64,000 nt of DNA from a virus. The stretch covers positions 1-64,000 of the IMG/VR virus record IMGVR_UViG_3300032954_000005. One strand, 5' to 3'. A program made the translations under genes and the position numbers. This document shows positions 42,141-49,279 of this stretch, piece by piece. Position 1 is the stretch's first letter. Every line of letters begins with the position of its first letter. A model generated the notes under the pieces. The model saw only the letters and a program-made list of their open reading frames with translations, was not told the origin of the DNA and did no database searches.

Positions 42141-43053
42141 GGTCGTCATCGTTGAGGGGCCAGACGGCGCGGGCAAGACCACGCTGTGCCGTGAGCTGAA
42201 GGAGCGCTACCGCGAGTGGGGAGCGTCCGTCGCCCCGATCATGGAGCACGAGGGCGTGCCCGCGGCGGGCGTCGACCCGTTCACCAGCTATACGGAGAAG
42301 CTCCTGCGCTACCTGACGGCGCGCGTCCCGCGCGTCCTCGACCGCTTCCACCTCGGGGAAACGGTCTACGGCCCGATCTGCCGCGGCGAATCGAAGCTGG
42401 GCGCCTACGGCGTGCGCCTTCTCGACCGCCTCTGCGCGGCGTACGGCGTCGCGATCATCGTCGCGCTTCCCGCGCGCGCGACGTGCGTCGCGAACTGGCG
42501 CCTGAAGGATGACTACGTCAAGACGGAGGCGACGTTCAGTGCGGTCTATGACGCCTACGTGTCCTTAAAATTTCGCTACCTAGCCTACGACTACGAACGC
42601 GAGGGTAGCCTGACGGATCTCTTCGAGTATCTAAATAAGCCGCGGCCGACGCTTCCGCTGGGGGCGGCGGGGAGCCCCGCCGCGCGCGTCCTCCTCGTGG
42701 GCGAGCGCCCGAATGGGGCGCTTGACCTGCCGTTCCACGCGCTCACGAACAGCTCACGCTATCTAAACGACGCCCTCGAGCGGGCGGGGCTCCCTGAGTA
42801 CGCGCTCGCCCTGGCCAACGCGCGCCGCTGGGACAACCAGCCGTTCGACCTGCACGCGTTGGCCGCGCAGCTACCGAACCTGCGGCTCGTCGTTCCACTG
42901 GGAAACGTCGCGGCGCGCGCCGTTCACGCGCTGGCGCACAACGGGGTCGACGTTCTCCCGCTTCCCCACCCGCAGCACTGGAAGCGGTTTCACGCGCGGG
43001 AGGCTGAGGCCTATGTTCAAATGCTCAAGGAGGTGAAGCGTGTCGCGCTTTAA
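42124..43053 (+). CDS. dNMP (thymidylate-type) kinase fused to UDG-fold domain
   Basis: 309 aa, overlapping the methyltransferase end by 17 bases. Residues 1-180 are a P-loop nucleoside-monophosphate kinase: GPDGAGKTT (12-20), DRFH at 73-76, and TMP kinase-like helices. Residues 190-305 resemble the uracil-DNA glycosylase superfamily (family 4-like): VLLVGERPNG, DALERAGLPEYALALANARRWD, LVVPLGNVAARAVHAL and LPLPHPQHWKR, without Fe-S cysteines. The kinase could phosphorylate a modified dNMP, as gp1 does in phage T4; the UDG-like part may bind or edit bases. Confidence 0.75.
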   Translation: MRALNRVVIVEGPDGAGKTTLCRELKERYREWGASVAPIMEHEGVPAAGVDPFTSYTEKLLRYLTARVPRVLDRFHLGETVYGPICRGESKLGAYGVRLLDRLCAAYGVAIIVALPARATCVANWRLKDDYVKTEATFSAVYDAYVSLKFRYLAYDYEREGSLTDLFEYLNKPRPTLPLGAAGSPAARVLLVGERPNGALDLPFHALTNSSRYLNDALERAGLPEYALALANARRWDNQPFDLHALAAQLPNLRLVVPLGNVAARAVHALAHNGVDVLPLPHPQHWKRFHAREAEAYVQMLKEVKRVAL

Positions 43054-43894
43054 CCAGGTCAGTGAAACGTTTGGGCAGGCGTGGTACAACCTCGTTGACC
43101 ACATCGTCTACGAGGGGAAGGTCACGTGCCCCCGCGGGCTCGAGACGCGTGAGACGACGGCCGTGTCCCTGACCGTGACAAACGCCCTTCAAAACGTGCT
43201 CGTCGACCCGACGCGCAACCTGAACTACAGGTTCATGGTCGCCGAGTGGCTGTGGATCACCGCGGGGCGCGCAGACGTCGCCTCGATCGCCGCGTTCAAC
43301 AAGGAGGTCGCGAAGTTCTCGGATGACGGCATAACGTTCGCGGGAGCCTACGGGCCGCGGCTCCTTCCTCAGTGGCCGTGGCTCCTGTCGCTTCTTCGGC
43401 GCGAGCCCGACACGCGCCAGGCGGTGGCGACGATCTTCACGCCCACGCCCGCGTCGTCGCGCGACGTCCCCTGTACGCTCTCCCTCCAGCTCTTGCGGCG
43501 CGACGCGCGCCTCCACGCGATCGTCACGATGCGCAGCAGTGACGTGTGGCTGGGGCTCCCCTACGACTTCTTTAACTTTTCGATGCTCCTCGCGTCGTGC
43601 GCCGCGGCGCTCGAAATCGACGTGGGCGCGTTGACCTTTAACCTCGGGTCGTCGCACCTGTACGCGGCGAACCTCGACGCGGCGCGCGAGGTGCTGCGGA
43701 GGCAGGAGACGACGACCCTCCCGTCGCCGCGGCTTCCGCGGTACGTGACGGCGACCGCGGCGGAGGTGACCCTCCTGGACGTGGACCTCGTCAACGGCCT
43801 GAGCGCGGAGCGCCTGCCCGTTTATTACGACGCGCTCCACGTCGCGAAAACCCGCCGGGAGGCGCTGGAGGTGCTGCGTGCCGCGCGAAAGTAA
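43040..43894 (+). CDS. Thymidylate synthase homologue, candidate dCMP hydroxymethylase
   Basis: 284 aa. TS-fold marks: catalytic Cys145 (DVPCTLSLQLLRR), RSSDVWLGLPYDFFNF at 165-180, and SSHLY with His206 and Tyr208. In TS the residue after GLPF is Asn177 (E. coli); here it is Asp176 (GLPYD). That Asn-to-Asp change is known to shift substrate from dUMP to dCMP in T4 dCMP hydroxymethylase and related enzymes. The usual PCH histidine is Thr here. So a dCMP-modifying enzyme (hydroxymethylase or methylase) is more likely than thymidylate synthase. Start GTG, overlapping the kinase gene. Confidence 0.75.
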   Translation: MSRFNQVSETFGQAWYNLVDHIVYEGKVTCPRGLETRETTAVSLTVTNALQNVLVDPTRNLNYRFMVAEWLWITAGRADVASIAAFNKEVAKFSDDGITFAGAYGPRLLPQWPWLLSLLRREPDTRQAVATIFTPTPASSRDVPCTLSLQLLRRDARLHAIVTMRSSDVWLGLPYDFFNFSMLLASCAAALEIDVGALTFNLGSSHLYAANLDAAREVLRRQETTTLPSPRLPRYVTATAAEVTLLDVDLVNGLSAERLPVYYDALHVAKTRREALEVLRAARK

Positions 43895-44342
43895 AAACGC
43901 GTACTACCTCGCGATGCTCGCGCTCGTCGCGACGCGCGGCACGTGCCCGCGGCGGCGGGTGGCGGCGATCCTCACCGACGCGGAGGGGCGCGTCCTCGCA
44001 ACCGGGTACAACGGGCCCCCGCCCGGATACCCGCACTGTATCGACGACCCGTGCCCGGGGGCAAGGGACGCGGCGGGGGACACGTCGCGCTGCGTCGCCA
44101 TCCACGCCGAGCAGAACGCGATCGTCCAGGCGGGGCTGGGCGGAAACCTGGCGCGGGCGCGGCACCTGTACACGTCGGCGTCGCCGTGCTTCTCGTGCTG
44201 TAAGCTGCTGTGCGCGCTTCCCGCGCTGTGGGAGATCTACGCGCTCGACCTGTACCCCGACGCCGCGGGCCTCGACCTGCTGCGGCGCAGGAGAATTAAG
44301 CTTTTCGTTAAGACCAACGACGGCCTAAAGGAGATCTTATGA
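43878..44342 (+). CDS. dCMP deaminase
   Basis: 154 aa. Zinc site residues are His76 and catalytic Glu78 (HAEQNAIV), and Cys104/Cys107 (SPCFSCCKLL). TGYNGPPPGYPHC is the standard loop. The enzyme turns dCMP into dUMP and normally feeds thymidylate synthesis; in a cytosine-modification setting it also lowers unmodified dCMP. Overlaps the TS-like gene by 17 bases and couples to the next gene by ATGA. Confidence 0.9.
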   Translation: MPRESKNAYYLAMLALVATRGTCPRRRVAAILTDAEGRVLATGYNGPPPGYPHCIDDPCPGARDAAGDTSRCVAIHAEQNAIVQAGLGGNLARARHLYTSASPCFSCCKLLCALPALWEIYALDLYPDAAGLDLLRRRRIKLFVKTNDGLKEIL

Positions 44343-44926
44343 ACGACGACTACACCGCGTGGGAGCTGGTACGCGCGTTCCACCTGCGGTACGGCCACGC
44401 TGCGCCCGACGCGCTGACCGCTCTTTCGCCCGAGGTGCGGCTTCTTCGGCAGCGCCTAATTTTGGAAGAGCTCGGCGAGCTCGCGGTCGCCGTTCACCAG
44501 CGCGACCTCATCAAGATCGCCGACGCGGGGTGTGACCTCGCGTACGTCCTTCACGGGACGGCGGTCGCCGCGGGCAAGCTCTCGCGCTCGATGTGGACGT
44601 ATGACCCGGTAAAGAGCGCGATCGAGCGGCCGTCGCTCACGCGGGTCGCGCTGAGCGCCGCGACGTGCTGCGCGAAGCTCGACACCGACGGCGTCGCGTA
44701 CTACGTGGAGGCGGCCGTCCTCGACGTGGGGCTGCTGCTGCGGAGTCTTCGGATTCCGTTCGAGGCGTGTTTTCGCGAAGTGCACGCGTCGAACATGACG
44801 AAGGCCGTTCCCAGCGCGACGAAGCCCGGTGAGAAGTACGGCGACGGCGAGAAGACTGGGAAGGGCGCGACGTTCGTCCCGCCTGACCTGCGCGCGATTC
44901 TTCGCGACGCGGGACTTACAGTTTAG
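44339..44926 (+). CDS. MazG/PRA-PH-like nucleotide pyrophosphohydrolase
   Basis: 195 aa. WELVRAFHLRYGHAAPDA opens the fold, then RLILEELGELAVAVHQRDLIKIADAGCDLAYVLHGTAVAAG carries the EExxE...ExxD type metal ligands (EELGEL; D in ADAGCDL), and EVHASNMTKA comes near the end. This is the phage phosphoribosyl-ATP pyrophosphohydrolase-like group, all-alpha NTP pyrophosphohydrolases. Here it may destroy dCTP or another unmodified dNTP, the job of gp56 in T4. Confidence 0.8.
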   Translation: MNDDYTAWELVRAFHLRYGHAAPDALTALSPEVRLLRQRLILEELGELAVAVHQRDLIKIADAGCDLAYVLHGTAVAAGKLSRSMWTYDPVKSAIERPSLTRVALSAATCCAKLDTDGVAYYVEAAVLDVGLLLRSLRIPFEACFREVHASNMTKAVPSATKPGEKYGDGEKTGKGATFVPPDLRAILRDAGLTV

Positions 44927-45004
44927 AAACTCCTTAACCAACATCGGCGGGCATCGAGCGACGCCCGCCGATATTGCCCCGCCTGATTCGCAGCCCGTAA
45001 CCCG

Positions 45005-45032
45005 TTGAAAATAAAGAAAATAAATCTTTAAT
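45005..45032 (+). promoter_or_regulatory. Candidate sigma70-type promoter
   Basis: TTGAAA (45005-45010), 16-base spacer, TTTAAT (45027-45032), in a short AT-rich stretch. It would drive the unit of small genes and the UvrD-like helicase that carry the repeated RNA leaders. Confidence 0.5.
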
Positions 45033-45437
45033 TATTTTGTGTACAACGCTGAGAAAGGGTTTAGAATTATCTTTCCTTACGGAATGGTTGTTCGGTTCGT
45101 TGAAAACAAAGGCAGGCGCGTAGGGCCCGAGAGAATCGGAGCCGCTCAGGGTGGTGCCTATCGTCGCGACGACGAGGGATGCAAGCGGGGCAGGCGCGGC
45201 CGGAATACGAAGCTGAAAAGCAAGACGCGGAGAATACGACGACGCGGGCGGCGCGAAAAACGGATGCTGTGAGCGAACGCGGGAGGCGAGGTCACGAAGG
45301 TCGACCTCAACGGCGGGAGCGGGCAATATGGTTCGGTCGCGGGGTGGGCGTACGGGTTGCGGACGTTGGCTGCTTTCAGTCGCACGAACTTTTCAAAACG
45401 TGTGAAGCCCCGCACCGGCATCGGGCGGGCAAATTTT

Positions 45438-45535
45438 GCAGAGGACGACCGCGGCGCAGACCGCGGCGGAATGCGCGGCCCAGGTTCCAAGCCCTGGGCG
45501 ACATTTAACCCCAAGCGACGCGGCGCACGTACCGC
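45438..45535 (+). ncRNA. Repeated structured RNA leader element, copy 1
   Basis: Conserved GCAGAGGA (45438-45445), a variable first stem (CCGCGG repeated around CGCAGA), AATGC, then a 7-bp hairpin GCCCAGG/CCTGGGC with loop TTCCAAGC (45478-45499), and a small third hairpin GCGG/CCGC with loop CGCACGTA (45520-45535). A ribosome site and the ATG at 45549 follow at once. See the finding on the five copies. Confidence 0.65.
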
Positions 45536-45548
45536 GAAGGAGAACAGT

Positions 45549-45815
45549 ATGATGAATCAATACAAGTGCAGCAACTGTCACAGCTCCAACCTTCACCAAA
45601 GCAAGAGCAGCGAGCACGACGTTGTCTGTAACGACTGCCACATGACGACGGACAAGGTCACTGCCCTGAAGGCGCCCTGGGCGTACTGCGGTTTCGACGA
45701 GGTTCACGTGCCGCAGCACGACGGGGCAGAGCGCATCATCACCCGAAAGCAGGCGAAGGCGGAGGGAATCAAGCTCGCGCCTTACAAGTATTTTTACACA
45801 GCTTTGAAGTTCTAA
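45549..45815 (+). CDS. Zinc-ribbon protein
   Basis: 88 aa from tandem ATGs at 45549/45552 with GAAGGAG upstream. CSNCHSSNLHQSKSSEHDVVCNDCH is a complete four-Cys zinc ribbon; the remainder (ERIITRKQAKAEGIKLAPYKYF) may be a DNA- or RNA-binding tail. Preceded and followed by copies of the structured RNA element. Confidence 0.6.
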   Translation: MMNQYKCSNCHSSNLHQSKSSEHDVVCNDCHMTTDKVTALKAPWAYCGFDEVHVPQHDGAERIITRKQAKAEGIKLAPYKYFYTALKF

Positions 45816-45817
45816 GC

Positions 45818-45917
45818 GCAGAGGACGACGATCGCCACGCGATCGTCGTAATGCGGCGCGCCGGTTCCAAGCCCGGCGGGTTCGTATAATAACGATGCGA
45901 CGCGGCGCACGTACCGC
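45818..45917 (+). ncRNA. Repeated structured RNA leader element, copy 2
   Basis: GCAGAGGA (45818-45825), then an 11-bp perfect stem 45825-45835/45839-45849 with a CAC loop, TAATGCGGC, then CGCCGG/CCGGCG around TTCCAAGC (45859-45878), and GCGG/CCGC around CGCACGTA (45902-45917). The SD and ATG of the helicase gene follow. Confidence 0.7.
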
Positions 45918-45930
45918 AGAGGAGAGCAAG

Positions 45931-47448
45931 ATGAACACAACGCAGTTCAGTCCGCTTCAGCAGCGCATCTTCAAGTTCGTCGCGGAGGAAACCGGGAACG
46001 CATCGATCGAGGCGGTCGCCGGGTCAGGCAAGACGACCACGATCGTGGCCGCCGCGTCGTACCTTCCGCCAACGTCGCGCAACCTCTTTCTGGCGTTCAA
46101 CAAGTCGATCGCCGAGGAGCTCGCGACACGCCTTCCCGCGCACGTCACGGCGAAGACGTTGAACAGCCTTGGGCACGGCGCGTGGGCCGCAAAGCTCCGC
46201 CCAGCCCGCCTAAAGCTCGACGCCAACAAGACGCGCGCCATCCTCGATAAGCGCGTCGTCGAGGCAGACAGAAAGCTGTACGGCTCCCTGGTGACGCGCC
46301 TCGTTGCGCTGGCGAAGTCCGCGGGCCTCGCACCCGCGGGTGCCCCAAACGCATATCCCCTGGTGGACGACACCCTCGATGCGTGGCTCGACATGATCGA
46401 GTACCACGACCTGGAGGTGCCCGAGGAGGGAAACGTCAACCGCGCGATCGACCTGGCGCGCAAGGTGCTCAGCGAGTCGATTCGGCAGGCGTTTCTTGGC
46501 TGCATCGACTTTGACGATCAGATCTACATGACGGTGGTCTACCGCGCTCCGATGAGCAGGTTTGACTTCGTGTTTGTCGATGAGGCGCAGGACCTTAACT
46601 GCATCCAGCACCAGCTGATTGCGATGGCAATCAAGTCGGGCGGTCGGCTCATCGCGGTGGGGGACCCCCGCCAGGCAATCTACGGCTTTCGTGGGGCGGA
46701 TGCGTCGAGCATGGAAAACCTGCAGCGGCGCTTTCGCACAGTAACGCTTCCGCTGTCGATCAGCTACCGCTGCCCACAGGCCGTGGTCCGCGAGGCGCAG
46801 AAGCTGGTTTCGCACATTCAGTCAAGCGAGACGGCGCCCGTCGGGGTTGTTGAAACGCTTGACGCGTACAACGCCGATACGTTTAACGACAGCGACGCAA
46901 TCGTGTGCCGCAACGCGCGACCCCTGGTCGCGCTCGCCTTCCAGCTGATTCGCGCCGGGCGTGGCTGCCGCGTCCTTGGGCGGGACATTGGCCAGGGCCT
47001 TCAGGCGCTCATAAAGAAGATGAACGCGGCCGACGTTGACGCGCTCGAGACCAAGCTTGACGCCTACCTCGACCGTGAAACGCGCCGCCTGCTCGCGAAG
47101 AACCAGGACGCGAAGGTCGCGGCGCTCGAGGACAAGGTCGACACCATCCGCCTGTTTATCGACCAGCTGGGCGAGGACGAGCGGACGATCGACGCGCTGT
47201 TTGGGAAGATCGACGCACTGTTCACCGACAACGGCCACGGAAAGCTTACGCTGTGCACCGTCCACAAGGCGAAGGGCCTCGAGTGGGAGCGCGTGTTCAT
47301 CCTCGACGCGCACCTCATGCCGTCGAAGTACGCGCGACAGGATTGGCAGCTGGCGCAGGAGACGAACATCCACTACGTGGCGATCACTCGCGCGAAGCGC
47401 GAGCTGCGCTACATCGACAGCGAAGGATTCAAAGCTAAGAAGCAGTAA
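45931..47448 (+). CDS. UvrD/Rep-like superfamily 1 helicase
   Basis: 505 aa from the ATG at 45931 (GAGGAG upstream; an in-frame start at 45895 lies within the RNA leader). Walker A AVAGSGKTT (28-36), FLAFNKSIAEEL, DFVFVDEAQD, VGDPRQAIYGFRGAD, LPLSISYRCP, TVHKAKGLEWERVFIL and HYVAITRAKRELRYI are the SF1A motifs in order. It is a 3'-5' DNA helicase, likely for replication restart or recombination. It is shorter than host UvrD (about 720 aa), as is common in phages. Confidence 0.9.
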   Translation: MNTTQFSPLQQRIFKFVAEETGNASIEAVAGSGKTTTIVAAASYLPPTSRNLFLAFNKSIAEELATRLPAHVTAKTLNSLGHGAWAAKLRPARLKLDANKTRAILDKRVVEADRKLYGSLVTRLVALAKSAGLAPAGAPNAYPLVDDTLDAWLDMIEYHDLEVPEEGNVNRAIDLARKVLSESIRQAFLGCIDFDDQIYMTVVYRAPMSRFDFVFVDEAQDLNCIQHQLIAMAIKSGGRLIAVGDPRQAIYGFRGADASSMENLQRRFRTVTLPLSISYRCPQAVVREAQKLVSHIQSSETAPVGVVETLDAYNADTFNDSDAIVCRNARPLVALAFQLIRAGRGCRVLGRDIGQGLQALIKKMNAADVDALETKLDAYLDRETRRLLAKNQDAKVAALEDKVDTIRLFIDQLGEDERTIDALFGKIDALFTDNGHGKLTLCTVHKAKGLEWERVFILDAHLMPSKYARQDWQLAQETNIHYVAITRAKRELRYIDSEGFKAKKQ

Positions 47449-47454
47449 AGGGAC

Positions 47455-47548
47455 GCAGAGGACGCCGGCGATCGCCGGCGTAATGCGGCAGGCTGGGTTC
47501 CAAGCCCCCGGCGCGCAGAACACCAAGCGAGGCGGCGCGTGTACCGCC
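47455..47548 (+). ncRNA. Repeated structured RNA leader element, copy 3
   Basis: GCAGAGGA (47455-47462), 8-bp stem ACGCCGGC/GCCGGCGT with a GATC loop (47462-47481), TAATGCGGC, a second hairpin with loop TTCCAAGC where one pair is G-U and one base bulges (47492-47511), and a third hairpin GGCGG/CCGCC with loop CGCGTGTA (47531-47548). Confidence 0.65.
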
Positions 47549-47561
47549 GAAGGAGAATGAA

Positions 47562-47741
47562 GTGACTAGCAAGCAAAAGAGCCAAAACTTCAAGCTGCGT
47601 ACAGCCTTGAAGCTGATCAAGCTGCACATCACGGAGGAGGCGAACGATCAAAACCGCCACCTTCACAACGCCGTTCAGCTCATCGTAGACGTGGCGAGGG
47701 AGCATAACCTTTTAATTGAGGAGGTGCGCCGTGCAGGTTGA
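47562..47741 (+). CDS. Small helical protein (59 aa)
   Basis: Read from the GTG at 47562 with GAAGGAG upstream and the copy-3 leader before it. Helical, basic start (KLRTALKLIKLHITEEANDQ) and acidic end. Overlaps the next gene by 11 bases. Confidence 0.45.
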   Translation: MTSKQKSQNFKLRTALKLIKLHITEEANDQNRHLHNAVQLIVDVAREHNLLIEEVRRAG

Positions 47742-48222
47742 GATCGGGCAGGGCGGCAGGCTTACCACCGCCGCGGACGCGCTGAACTTCATCCTGGCCG
47801 GGAACGCCGTGTTCACGCTGGTGTCCCGGGCGACGAGCGCGCGGTACACCTACAAGGTGTCGCGCGCGGTCGACCGCGTGGGCAGGCCCAGCGCGACGCT
47901 GTTCAAGGAAGACACCGCCGGCCCGGTCTACTTCGTTTCGCTCCTGGCCGGGCCGGACAACACGGCGGACTACGTCTACCTTGGAATCATCCGGGACGGC
48001 GCGTTCCGTCTGACGCAGAAGAGCAAGCTGACAACCGCGTCGAAGCCCGTCCAGGCGTTCACGTGGACGCTCACGCGTCTGCTCCTCAGCCACCTTCCCC
48101 TGAACGTCGAGGTGTGGCACACGGGCAGGTGCGGGCGCTGCGCGCGGCTCCTCACCGTACCCGAAAGCGTGGCGCGCGGCATCGGCCCAGAGTGCGCGGC
48201 GCGAATGGATGGCGCCGCGTGA
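47731..48222 (+). CDS. DUF6011-like protein
   Basis: 163 aa from the GTG at 47731 (GAGGAGG upstream). A beta-rich N-terminal part (ADALNFILAGNAVFTLVSRATS; YFVSLLAGPDNTADYVYLGII) ends in GRCGRCARLLTVPESVARGIGPECAARM, the DUF6011 zinc-binding tail found on many phage and bacterial proteins. Role unknown. Confidence 0.65.
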   Translation: MQVEIGQGGRLTTAADALNFILAGNAVFTLVSRATSARYTYKVSRAVDRVGRPSATLFKEDTAGPVYFVSLLAGPDNTADYVYLGIIRDGAFRLTQKSKLTTASKPVQAFTWTLTRLLLSHLPLNVEVWHTGRCGRCARLLTVPESVARGIGPECAARMDGAA

Positions 48223-48530
48223 GCGGGCTGTATTTGCTCCACTTCGAGCCGCGGTATAGGCACGCCGGGCACTACCTTGGTTACGCAAAAAACATCTCCC
48301 AACGTGTTGCAGAGCATCGTGCGGGAAGAGCGCGAACGCCGCTGACTACGGCCGCGGCGCGCGCCGGGTGCTGGATGTTCCTGGTGCGCACGTGGGAGGG
48401 CGGGACACGCGACGACGAGCGCAGGCTCAAGGGCACGTCGCGCCCAACTACGGGAAGAACGGGCAGCCTCGCACGCCTCTGCCCGGCGTGCGCGGCGCTC
48501 AAACAGAAAGGAGAACGAAGTGGAAGTTGA
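48219..48530 (+). CDS. GIY-YIG nuclease-like protein
   Basis: 103 aa from a GTG overlapping the upstream stop. GLYLLHFEPRYRHAGHYLGY and ISQRVAEHRAG match the first half of the GIY-YIG fold (Tyr-Leu, Tyr-Leu-Gly, Arg, His). The C-terminal half has CPACAALKQK. It may be a homing enzyme or a small repair nuclease. The usual catalytic Glu is not certain. Confidence 0.6.
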   Translation: MSGLYLLHFEPRYRHAGHYLGYAKNISQRVAEHRAGRARTPLTTAAARAGCWMFLVRTWEGGTRDDERRLKGTSRPTTGRTGSLARLCPACAALKQKGERSGS

Positions 48531-48759
48531 GCAGCTGATCGAATTTTTATCGACCGTAACAGACAAGGAGGTGCGCATGGCGCAGCAGACGTTGTGCAGG
48601 GGGCCTGCGGGTATTCACCGCATCACGCGGGAGGGCGTCGCGCCCGGCTACCGCTGGCGCTGCGTGGACTGCAACGGGCAGTTCAAGATCGCGCCATCAG
48701 CCTACAACCTAGACCTGGCGCGCGAGCGTCAGCTTAACCAAACAACGAAAGCGAGGTAG
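48520..48759 (+). CDS. Small hypothetical protein with CxxC
   Basis: 79 aa from a GTG with AAAGGAG upstream. N-terminal helix (VEQLIEFLSTVTDKEVRM), then GYRWRCVDCNGQFKIAPSAYN, a possible zinc knuckle. Unknown. Confidence 0.5.
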   Translation: MEVEQLIEFLSTVTDKEVRMAQQTLCRGPAGIHRITREGVAPGYRWRCVDCNGQFKIAPSAYNLDLARERQLNQTTKAR

Positions 48760-48760
48760 C

Positions 48761-48943
48761 ATGAACGTCTCAATCAAGAACGGTGTTCTCACGATCACCA
48801 TCCCCGTCAACAAGGACCCGCTCCCGGAGTCGAAGTCGAAGAAATCGCTCGTCGTCGCCTCCACCAACGGAAACGTCGTGACCAAGGAGCTTGTCAACGG
48901 CAAGCCCCTGGTCATCGGCCTCAACGCCTACGTGAAGGTGTAA
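48761..48943 (+). CDS. Small beta-strand protein
   Basis: 60 aa. A compact beta protein (NVSIKNGVLTITIPV, SLVVASTNGNVVTKELV, LVIGLNAYVK) of a kind common in phage early regions, often with transcriptional or unknown role. The fourth RNA element follows. Confidence 0.55.
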   Translation: MNVSIKNGVLTITIPVNKDPLPESKSKKSLVVASTNGNVVTKELVNGKPLVIGLNAYVKV

Positions 48944-48947
48944 CTTC

Positions 48948-48988
48948 GCAGAGGACGGCGCGCGCAGTACGGCGCGCCGTAATGCGGC
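48948..48988 (+). ncRNA. Repeated structured RNA leader element, copy 4 (short form)
   Basis: GCAGAGGA (48948-48955), 9-bp stem ACGGCGCGC/GCGCGCCGT around GCAGTACG (48955-48980), TAATGCGGC. It lacks the TTCCAAGC hairpin. The 44 bases 48947-48990 are identical to 49187-49230 of copy 5. Confidence 0.65.
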
Positions 48989-49024
48989 GGAAAATAAGGC
49001 GAAGCTTAAGCTAAAGGAGGCAGT

Positions 49025-49186
49025 GTGATTACAGAGCTGAAAGCCGTGGAAACTGCTATGCGCAGCTTTATCAGCAATTGGAGCCAAGGGCTAAAAGATG
49101 ATGGGCTTTTCGACAAAGCTCGTGCGATCGCTGACAGCCTTTCAAATCTAGCTGCTGCGATTGAATCCAGCGAGGACAACGTATAA
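49025..49186 (+). CDS. Small helical protein (53 aa)
   Basis: From the GTG at 49025 with AAAGGAGG upstream; lies between RNA elements 4 and 5. Helical (ELKAVETAMRSFISNWSQGL), unknown function. Confidence 0.45.
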   Translation: MITELKAVETAMRSFISNWSQGLKDDGLFDKARAIADSLSNLAAAIESSEDNV

Positions 49187-49187
49187 C

Positions 49188-49250
49188 GCAGAGGACGGCG
49201 CGCGCAGTACGGCGCGCCGTAATGCGGCGGTCGCGGTTCCAAGCCCGCGC
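49188..49250 (+). ncRNA. Repeated structured RNA leader element, copy 5
   Basis: Same first hairpin as copy 4 (49195-49220), then TAATGCGGC and a second hairpin CGCGG/CCGCG with loop TTCCAAGC (49232-49249). Confidence 0.7.
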
Positions 49251-49279
49251 ACGCAGAGCCTAGAAAAGGAGGTAGTACA

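Larger units (their letters stand above)
44927..45548 (+). other. Gene-poor stretch after the nucleotide module
   Basis: It begins with a strong hairpin (44943-44972: ATCGGCGGGC with its complement) without a T-tract, possibly a weak terminator. A promoter-like pair follows at 45005-45032. From 45039 a GTG-started 77-codon frame reads GFRIIFPYGMVVRFVENKG then becomes very Arg-rich, ending at 45272; the same frame after the stop also looks partly protein-like (VTKVDLNGGSGQYGSVAGWA). This may be a decayed gene. The end holds the first structured RNA element. Confidence 0.4.

Noticed and set aside
45885-45890. TATAAT as a promoter for the helicase gene
   Set aside because: No -35 hexamer lies 15-19 bases upstream; that stretch is part of the structured RNA element.
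45818-45917. tRNA gene at the TTCCAAGC hairpin
   Set aside because: The loop resembles a T-arm but lacks the TTCRA consensus, there is no acceptor stem, anticodon arm or D-arm in the right place, and the element recurs five times with only the two hairpins kept.
45438-49250. Glutamine, SAM/SAH or other known riboswitch
   Set aside because: The conserved bases do not match the consensus sequences I know for those families, and the downstream genes (helicase, zinc ribbon, small proteins) do not fit a metabolic switch.
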